Positions 4,981 to 10,043 of a stretch of 10,043 bases of DNA are shown here, piece by piece; position 1 is the first letter of the stretch, and every line of letters starts with the position of its first letter. The stretch lies in the NCBI GenBank assembly GCA_964613235.1, contig CAZTGM010000060.1:1-10043 (forward strand). Reading direction: 5' to 3'. The notes beneath the pieces are model-generated. The model was not told the origin of the DNA, did not search any database, and saw only the letters and a list, made by a program, of their open reading frames with translations. Source of the stretch: J005 sp964613235 (lineage in GTDB: Bacteria > Pseudomonadota > Zetaproteobacteria > Mariprofundales > Mariprofundaceae). The position numbers and the translations under genes are program-made.

Positions 4981-7146
4981 ATGACAACGAAACAACATAA
5001 AGAACAGGCATACAAGGCACTTCATGATATTTTCGGTTACACCGAATTTCGTCCGATGCAGGAGGATATCATTCTTTCCTTGCTGGAAGGCAAGGATGCT
5101 TTTGTACTGATGCCAACCGGTGGTGGCAAATCGATCTGCTATCAGATTCCCGCGATTTTGCGTGAAGGGACGGGCATTGTTGTGTCGCCGCTGATTTCCC
5201 TGATGAAGGATCAGGTGGACAGTCTTACCGCCTGTGGCGTGAAGGCAGCCTATTACAATTCCTCGCTAAAAGCCGCTCAGGCCAAGGAAGTGCTGGAACG
5301 CTTTGCCTCCGGTGAACTGGATTTGTTGTATGTGGCGCCGGAGCGATTGCTGTCCAAGTCATTCATGCAGAAACTCGAATCGGTCAAGATTGGTATGTTT
5401 GCCATCGACGAGGCGCACTGCGTTTCGCAATGGGGGCATGATTTCCGGCCGGAATATGTGCGCCTGGGCGAATTGCGTGAGATGTTCCCTGATGTGCCGA
5501 TGCTGGCGCTGACAGCGACGGCCGATGAGCATACCCGTGAAGATGTAACCAGGCGTCTGAAGCTGGAAGAGGCCGAGTGTTTTGTGGCCAGTTTCGATCG
5601 TCCCAATATCCGTTATCTGATCGCCGAAAAACGGCAGCCGCTGACGCAGATTCTGCAGTTCCTCGAATGCTGGCCGAATGCATCGGGCGTGATTTACTGC
5701 CTGTCGCGCAAGCGTGTGGAAGATCTGGCCGTGAACCTGCAGCGGCATGGTATTCGGGCTGCGGCCTATCATGCCGGCATGCCCGGTCGCACACGAGACA
5801 AGGTACAGGATGAATTTCTGCGCGATCGCATCAAGGTCATTGTGGCGACCATTGCTTTCGGCATGGGTGTGGACAAACCCAATGTGCGTTTCGTCATTCA
5901 TCATGATCTGCCGAAGAGTATCGAGTCCTATTATCAGGAAACCGGTCGTGCCGGTCGTGACGGACTGGAGTCCGAAGCGCTGATGCTTTATGGCTCCGGT
6001 GATGTGAATCTGGTGCGTCGCCTGATTGAAAATGTTGAGAATCCGGAGCAGCGGCGTGTCGAGGTGCACAAGCTCAATGGCATGATTGGTTTTGCCGAGG
6101 CGCTGACCTGCCGCCGCAAGGTCCTGCTGGGCTATTTCGGGGAGGAACTGGAAGAGCCGTGCGGCAATTGCGATGTTTGCCTTGACCCGCCGGAAACCTA
6201 TGATGCCAGCGATCTGGCCGAGCTTGCCTTGTCCTGTGTACGGGAACTGAACGGGGATTTTGGCATGGGCTATGTCATCGATGTGTTGCGTGGTGCGAAT
6301 AATGTGCGCATCCGCGAGCACGGCCATGACAAGCTCAAGTGCTATGGCAAGGGTGCCGACATCAATGCGGATGAATGGATGTCCATTTTGCGTCAGCTCG
6401 TACATCATGGCTATTTTGTGCAGGATATTTCGCGGCGCGCCGCTATGAAAGCAACGCGCAAGGCGGAGAAAATCGGTGTTTCCGGCGAACCGATCATGCT
6501 GGCTCGATACAAGCCAGGCATTCGCCGGCAGTTAAAGCGTTTCGGCGCCGCTAAGGATGAAGTTCTCTATAATAAATTGGTTGAGCTCAGGCAGCACCTG
6601 GCGGATGAAGAGGATATGGCACCGCATGTTGTGTTCAGTGATGTGACGTTGACCGAAATGAGTCAGATCAAGCCGCAGGATGAGGAGGGCCTGTCGCGAA
6701 TCAGTGGTTTGGGTCAGCACAAGCTGGAAGCCTATGGCGAGCACTTGCTGGAGGTGATTCGCGAGCATGTGGCGGCAGCGCCTGATGCTGCATCCGGTTC
6801 AAAAACCGATATTCCGAAGCTGATCGCCAAAGGTCCGCCGGTTAACGACAATCAGTCCTATACCTATTCGCTGTACAAGAAAGGCATGAGCGTGCAGGAG
6901 AATGCGGCGCATCAGGGCATCAGTGAATCGACGGTACTGAATCATTACATTGCACTGATTCGAGCTGCTCATTTCATCGATGTTCCGACCTATTTCGGCG
7001 ACAAGTTTGATACTCTGATGCAGGAACTGGATGATGCCGACCCCTATGCCTCGCTGTCGGAAATCAAACGGGATTTGTCGATTGAAACCAGCAACGAGGA
7101 GTTCCGGTTGATCATGGCCTGGCGTGAGGCGATTGGTGTGGCCTGA
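4981..7146 (+). CDS. recQ: ATP-dependent DNA helicase RecQ with C-terminal helix-turn-helix extension
   Basis: A 721-aa 3'-5' DNA helicase acting in recombination and replication-fork repair. Start at ATG 4981. The frame is open back to 4783, but that part looks nothing like RecQ; the nearest Shine-Dalgarno (AAAGGAA) is rather far, about 14 nt. Motif 0 is FGYTEFRPMQ (18-27) and Walker A is MPTGGGKS (44-51). The DEAH box is at 143-146, followed by the aromatic-rich loop HCVSQWGHDFRPEY (146-159). Motif III is LTATA (177-181) and motif VI is QETGRAGRDG (319-328). Zinc ligands are C377, C394, C397 and C400. The RQC winged helix lies at about 410-515 and HRDC at about 525-598. Residues about 615-715 form an extra module of the RecQ-associated helix-turn-helix type, absent from the 609-aa E. 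coli enzyme. Transcribed alone, divergently from the hem operon. Confidence 0.97.
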   Translation: MTTKQHKEQAYKALHDIFGYTEFRPMQEDIILSLLEGKDAFVLMPTGGGKSICYQIPAILREGTGIVVSPLISLMKDQVDSLTACGVKAAYYNSSLKAAQAKEVLERFASGELDLLYVAPERLLSKSFMQKLESVKIGMFAIDEAHCVSQWGHDFRPEYVRLGELREMFPDVPMLALTATADEHTREDVTRRLKLEEAECFVASFDRPNIRYLIAEKRQPLTQILQFLECWPNASGVIYCLSRKRVEDLAVNLQRHGIRAAAYHAGMPGRTRDKVQDEFLRDRIKVIVATIAFGMGVDKPNVRFVIHHDLPKSIESYYQETGRAGRDGLESEALMLYGSGDVNLVRRLIENVENPEQRRVEVHKLNGMIGFAEALTCRRKVLLGYFGEELEEPCGNCDVCLDPPETYDASDLAELALSCVRELNGDFGMGYVIDVLRGANNVRIREHGHDKLKCYGKGADINADEWMSILRQLVHHGYFVQDISRRAAMKATRKAEKIGVSGEPIMLARYKPGIRRQLKRFGAAKDEVLYNKLVELRQHLADEEDMAPHVVFSDVTLTEMSQIKPQDEEGLSRISGLGQHKLEAYGEHLLEVIREHVAAAPDAASGSKTDIPKLIAKGPPVNDNQSYTYSLYKKGMSVQENAAHQGISESTVLNHYIALIRAAHFIDVPTYFGDKFDTLMQELDDADPYASLSEIKRDLSIETSNEEFRLIMAWREAIGVA

Positions 7147-8829
7147 TTACGCTTCGGGCCGGGGAGAGCAAAAACAATAAGCGCAATCGTGCTGTTGTTT
7201 GGCCCGATACATGGCTTCATCCGCCAGCTGAATCAGTTTCTCTGCGGATGAAGCGTGTTCGGGATAGATGGCAATGCCAATGGCTGCACCTACGTGGTGA
7301 AGGTTTTGGCCTTCCCTGATGGGGTGACGGATCGCATGGATGAGTTTCCGGCAGACATGCTCGATGGCCTGATGGTTGTCAGTATCCGTGAGTAACAGGA
7401 TGAATTCATCACCACCATAGCGGGCGACTGTGTCTTCGCCACGGATATTTTTGCGCAGGCGTTTGCCGATTTCTTTTAATACAGCATCGCCTGCATCATG
7501 TCCGTAATTATCGTTAATCTTCTTGAAGCCGTTCAGATCTATGAACAGCAATGCAAACGGGACATGTTTTCGTTGCGCTTTGGCGATGGTCTGTTGCAAG
7601 CGGTCTTTGAGCAGGGTGCGGTTGGGCAGGCCTGTTAGCGTGTCATGGTTGGCAAGGTGTTTTAATTCTTCCTGCATTTGATAATATTCAATGGTCAGAC
7701 TGGCCAGATTACTGAATGATTCCAAGGTGTTGATTTCACGCGGTTCGGGCTGATGTGGTTTGGGGTGATAAAGGGCAAAGGTTCCCAGCACATTTTTCTT
7801 TTTCCCTCGAATGGGGAGTGACCAGCAGGCTCGAAGCCCGTGCGACAATGCCAGATCCCGATAGTTTTCCCATAACGGGTTGGTGGCAATATCGGAAACG
7901 ATGACCTGCCGGTTGTGATAGGCAGCAGTGCCGCAAGAGCCTTTGGCAGGGCCGATACGCACTCCTTCAATGGCAGCATTATATGTATCCGGCAGGCTGG
8001 GGGCTGAACCCAGATGCAGATGTTTGCCGTTGGCGTCCAGCAACAGGATAGAACTCATGGTATGGGGAAAAATCGATTCGATACCATGGTTCAGTTCATT
8101 GAGAATGTGTTGTAACGGGTCGTTGCGCAGGATCATGGCAAGAATCCGGTTTTCGAGCCGGGCAATATTTTCCGTCTGTTTGTGTTGTTGCACTTCATGT
8201 TGCAGCTCTTTGACAAGTTCAGTATTGTCATAACGCAGGGCAAATGTTTCCCGGAATTCCCGGGAGAAATTATTGGCCAGAAAAGCCAGGGCAGCGATAA
8301 ACACAAACAGCATCATGGCCATGATGGCATGCGACATATCGCCCTGAGCTAGCATCCACAGGGCAACCGGCAGCAGTGCGCTGGCTGTGAAACCGAGAAA
8401 TGCCTGGTTGATCGGCGTCATGGAGCGTGCGGCCCAGAATACGACGCCGCCCAGGCAATACACCAGCAACACCTGCTGGGGCAGGTTGTGCGGAGGCATT
8501 AACATTACGCCACCCAGTCCCCAGGCTGAGCCGCCGAGAATGCTGCCAATCACATAATGTCGTTGCCACTGTGACAAATCCTTCTTGTCGTCATGAGTCT
8601 GCCAATAGCGCTGCCATTGCATGAAACGTATGATGCTGATGATCGTGAAATAACCCATCCAGAGCAGAATGCGTTCATGGGGAATCGATATCCATAATGC
8701 CAGAGAAGCCAGTATTGCAGGAAGAAAGCCGACGGTCAGGCTGATTTTCAGGTTGCCATAGACGAAATCCAGACATGACTGCTGGACATGCCGTTCACTG
8801 GCGGCGTTTGAGCGACGAGGATTACGCAT
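7147..8829 (-). CDS. Membrane-bound GAF-GGDEF diguanylate cyclase
   Basis: A 560-aa protein predicted to make cyclic di-GMP from two GTP at the inner membrane. The N-terminal part has about six hydrophobic helices (roughly residues 28-48, 53-69, 92-111, 118-135, 143-160 and 167-187). A short coiled coil follows (about 200-225). A GAF sensor domain spans about 230-385, with GPAKGSCGTAAYHNRQVIVSD as its core pattern. The GGDEF domain starts at HDTLTGLPNR (395-404) and has an intact YGGDEF (471-476) and substrate-site residues FIDLNGFKKIND. The inhibitory I-site RGED (463-466) lies five residues before GGDEF, so product inhibition is expected. No EAL domain is present. The tail ends in an unusual cysteine cluster, C549, C552 and C554. 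The start ATG 8829 lacks a clear ribosome binding site. The stop codon directly abuts that of convergent recQ. The signal sensed by GAF is unknown. Confidence 0.95.
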   Translation of the reverse strand: MRNPRRSNAASERHVQQSCLDFVYGNLKISLTVGFLPAILASLALWISIPHERILLWMGYFTIISIIRFMQWQRYWQTHDDKKDLSQWQRHYVIGSILGGSAWGLGGVMLMPPHNLPQQVLLVYCLGGVVFWAARSMTPINQAFLGFTASALLPVALWMLAQGDMSHAIMAMMLFVFIAALAFLANNFSREFRETFALRYDNTELVKELQHEVQQHKQTENIARLENRILAMILRNDPLQHILNELNHGIESIFPHTMSSILLLDANGKHLHLGSAPSLPDTYNAAIEGVRIGPAKGSCGTAAYHNRQVIVSDIATNPLWENYRDLALSHGLRACWSLPIRGKKKNVLGTFALYHPKPHQPEPREINTLESFSNLASLTIEYYQMQEELKHLANHDTLTGLPNRTLLKDRLQQTIAKAQRKHVPFALLFIDLNGFKKINDNYGHDAGDAVLKEIGKRLRKNIRGEDTVARYGGDEFILLLTDTDNHQAIEHVCRKLIHAIRHPIREGQNLHHVGAAIGIAIYPEHASSAEKLIQLADEAMYRAKQQHDCAYCFCSPRPEA

Positions 8830-8857
8830 AATTCATTTGTCGATTGACCTGACGAAA

Positions 8858-8886
8858 ACTATCCCATGCCGATGGCAGCATGGCAA
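8858..8886 (-). promoter_or_regulatory. Possible promoter of the diguanylate cyclase gene
   Basis: On the minus strand TTGCCA (8886-8881) and GATAGT (8863-8858) are separated by exactly 17 nt, in the short gap after the glycosyltransferase gene. The -35 match is 5 of 6 and the -10 match 4 of 6. A small 6-bp hairpin occupies part of the spacer. Co-transcription from the glycosyltransferase gene remains possible. Confidence 0.35.
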
Positions 8887-8898
8887 GCCGTGTATGGT

Positions 8899-9855
8899 TT
8901 ATTCTGTATGCGAATAACCTGTTGGCAGGGTAATGCCTTCCTCCGCCAGTAGTTGCTGCAACTTTTGGCGGAAGCTCCGACGCAATTGCGGAATGCTGTC
9001 GCTTGAAATGGTGTTGCGTTGCAGGGCCATATGCATGGCCTGTTCAAAGCCATCGGTATCCATGGCGGCTTTGTGAAGATAAAAATCGCGCCCTATGCGT
9101 GCCCTGGAATGCGAGCCGGCCTTATGGCGGGGAATGCGATAGTGCGTCGGAATGGACGGTTCGAAATGAAAATATCCACCATCGGCCGCATAGCGCATCC
9201 AGGTGTGAAAATCTTCGGATACACGCTGCTCGGGGAAAGGTTGCCGCAGCGCGAGTTCAGTGCGTACGGATGTGGCTGATGTCAGATTGATATAGCCGGT
9301 GCGAGTACCCATATCGATCCAGATGTCGCGGCCTTGTGGCGGATGTCTGTAGACATCGAGAATCTGTCGGATGGATGGCGTTAATTGCGTTACAGGAACA
9401 TGGCCTCCCTGTTCATCGATAACCTCAAATGGTGCATAAATGACATCGATATCCGGCCTGGAGGCGAAAATCTCCCGTGTTCGCGCCACTCGTTCGGGAT
9501 GTGAAATATCATCGGCATCGTGGAAGAGAATGATTCGTGCCCCGCGTTCTGCTGCTGCACGAATGCCGATGTTGCGGCAATGGCCTGCGCCACGGTTGTT
9601 GTCTTCGAGAATGACATGGATTTTTCCGCGATGCTGTTCGGCCAGTTGTTGTAACTGCCGACGTACGGGAGCAGGTGATGCATCATCCACAATCATGAGT
9701 TGCCAGTGCGGGTCAGTCTGGGCGAAAAGACCCTGTATGGCTTCGCGAAAATAGCGATACGCCTGTGCATCATTTTCACGGTAATGCGGCATCACAAAAA
9801 ACATGGGGGGATCATTGCTATTCAGCGCCAAATTTCCAGCGGCGCGTTGCCGCAT
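8899..9855 (-). CDS. Family 2 glycosyltransferase
   Basis: A 318-aa GT-A fold enzyme that should transfer a sugar from a nucleotide sugar to an acceptor. The N-terminal strand FFVMPHYREN (19-28) begins the fold. LMIVDDASPAPVRRQL (53-68) carries the first nucleotide-binding Asp residues. Next comes NNRGAGHCRNIGIRAA (86-101), then FHDADD (111-116), the metal-binding DxD motif, followed by the usual HPER (119-122). VSEDFHTWMR (212-221) supplies the ED pair expected to act as the catalytic base. There is no signal peptide or membrane helix, so it is a cytoplasmic or peripheral protein. The acceptor and sugar cannot be told from sequence. The ATG at 9855 has no Shine-Dalgarno; ATG 9804 (MFFVMPHY) is a plausible alternative start. 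No other cell-wall or capsule genes are in the window. The next gene downstream is the diguanylate cyclase, 69 bp away. Confidence 0.9.
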   Translation of the reverse strand: MRQRAAGNLALNSNDPPMFFVMPHYRENDAQAYRYFREAIQGLFAQTDPHWQLMIVDDASPAPVRRQLQQLAEQHRGKIHVILEDNNRGAGHCRNIGIRAAAERGARIILFHDADDISHPERVARTREIFASRPDIDVIYAPFEVIDEQGGHVPVTQLTPSIRQILDVYRHPPQGRDIWIDMGTRTGYINLTSATSVRTELALRQPFPEQRVSEDFHTWMRYAADGGYFHFEPSIPTHYRIPRHKAGSHSRARIGRDFYLHKAAMDTDGFEQAMHMALQRNTISSDSIPQLRRSFRQKLQQLLAEEGITLPTGYSHTE

Positions 9856-9907
9856 TGAAAAATGTAACCGAAGGTTCAGGTGGTTGTCTGCCAGTTGGCG
9901 GGCTTGC

Positions 9908-9916
9908 TGCTATAAT
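9908..9916 (+). promoter_or_regulatory. Extended -10 promoter of the lipoprotein gene
   Basis: The perfect TATAAT at 9911-9916 is directly preceded by TGC, giving TGCTATAAT, an extended -10 element. Such promoters need little or no -35 box, and only a weak CTGCCA (9888-9893) stands at 17 nt. Transcription should start near 9923, giving a leader of about 24 nt before the ATG at 9947. Confidence 0.65.
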
Positions 9917-9946
9917 GTTTTCTAACTGCAAACAAGGAGAGATGTG

Positions 9947-10043
9947 ATGAGATGGATGCTTCTGTTGTTATTGACAGTGTCGCTGGCGGCATGTGCGGTC
10001 AAGGTGGGCCCGGCCGGCGCAGGAGTTCAGGCACATCATGGTG
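9947..10043 (+). CDS. Start of a predicted lipoprotein gene, cut by the right edge
   Basis: ATG 9947 is preceded by AAGGAGA with 6 nt spacing and by a strong extended -10 promoter. The 32 visible residues form a short lipoprotein signal peptide: MRWM, a run of leucines, and the lipobox LAAC at residues 13-16, giving a lipidated Cys16 after cleavage by signal peptidase II. The residue after Cys16 is Ala, so there is no Asp+2 inner-membrane retention signal and outer-membrane sorting is expected. The mature protein begins CAVKVGPAGAGVQAHHG and then leaves the window. Nothing visible identifies a function. The earlier ATG at 9942 is followed at once by a stop codon and is not the start. It diverges from the glycosyltransferase gene across about 90 bp. 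Confidence 0.8.
   Translation, partial: MRWMLLLLLTVSLAACAVKVGPAGAGVQAHHG

Noticed and set aside
5359..6408. Minus-strand 349-codon ORF inside recQ
   Set aside because: It lies fully antisense to the RecQ helicase core, whose motifs are all intact. The long open frame follows from the codon bias of recQ.
8864..8883. CCATGC/GCATGG hairpin after the glycosyltransferase gene as a terminator
   Set aside because: Only 6 bp with an 8-nt loop, and the following T run (four T after GATAG) is short and displaced. The same bases fit a promoter spacer.

Overview
The window comes from a Gram-negative proteobacterium. The paired hemX and hemY genes (typical of Beta/Gammaproteobacteria and close relatives), a zinc-type HemB, a lipobox lipoprotein, sigma70-like promoters and a CCA-encoding tRNA all point that way. 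A gamma- or zetaproteobacterium is my best guess, but no marker here fixes the genus. GC content is roughly 50-60 % in the core genes and falls to about 43 % in bases 61-300.

Left end (1-380): the minus strand carries the N-terminal piece of a tyrosine-recombinase (integrase) gene that runs off the left edge. About 230 bases of AT-richer, unassigned sequence follow, then the rho-independent terminator of a tRNA-Phe(GAA) gene. An integrase lying on the 3' side of a tRNA gene is the classic layout of a genomic island or prophage edge, so the window probably starts at the border of an integrated element. Next come the tRNA gene (381-456) with a clear promoter, and a small acidic 71-aa protein gene (561-776) with its own terminator.

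Centre left (875-4753, minus strand): a tight haem/tetrapyrrole cluster in the order hemD-hemB-hemX-hemY. The junctions are 5 nt, 5 nt and a 1-nt overlap (TGATG), so this is almost certainly one operon. HemB makes porphobilinogen from 5-aminolevulinate and HemD closes hydroxymethylbilane to uroporphyrinogen III. HemX and HemY are membrane-anchored proteins of the pathway. HemC, which acts between HemB and HemD, is not in the window.

Centre right (4754-7146): a 227-bp divergent intergenic region separates hemD from recQ, a 721-aa RecQ helicase with helicase, zinc/winged-helix and HRDC domains and an extra C-terminal helix-turn-helix module. recQ ends exactly where the convergent gene ends, with no base between the two stop codons.

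Right (7147-9855, minus strand): a family 2 glycosyltransferase followed by a membrane-anchored GAF-GGDEF diguanylate cyclase. This pair may link surface polysaccharide and c-di-GMP signalling. At the right edge, diverging from the glycosyltransferase, a lipoprotein gene begins at 9947 behind a strong extended -10 promoter and is cut by the window end.

I found no CRISPR array and no insertion sequence. Most of the window is ordinary core chromosome. The spots most worth a second look are the possible island border at 1-380, the small conserved-looking gene at 561-776, and the gene order and shared control region of the haem operon.
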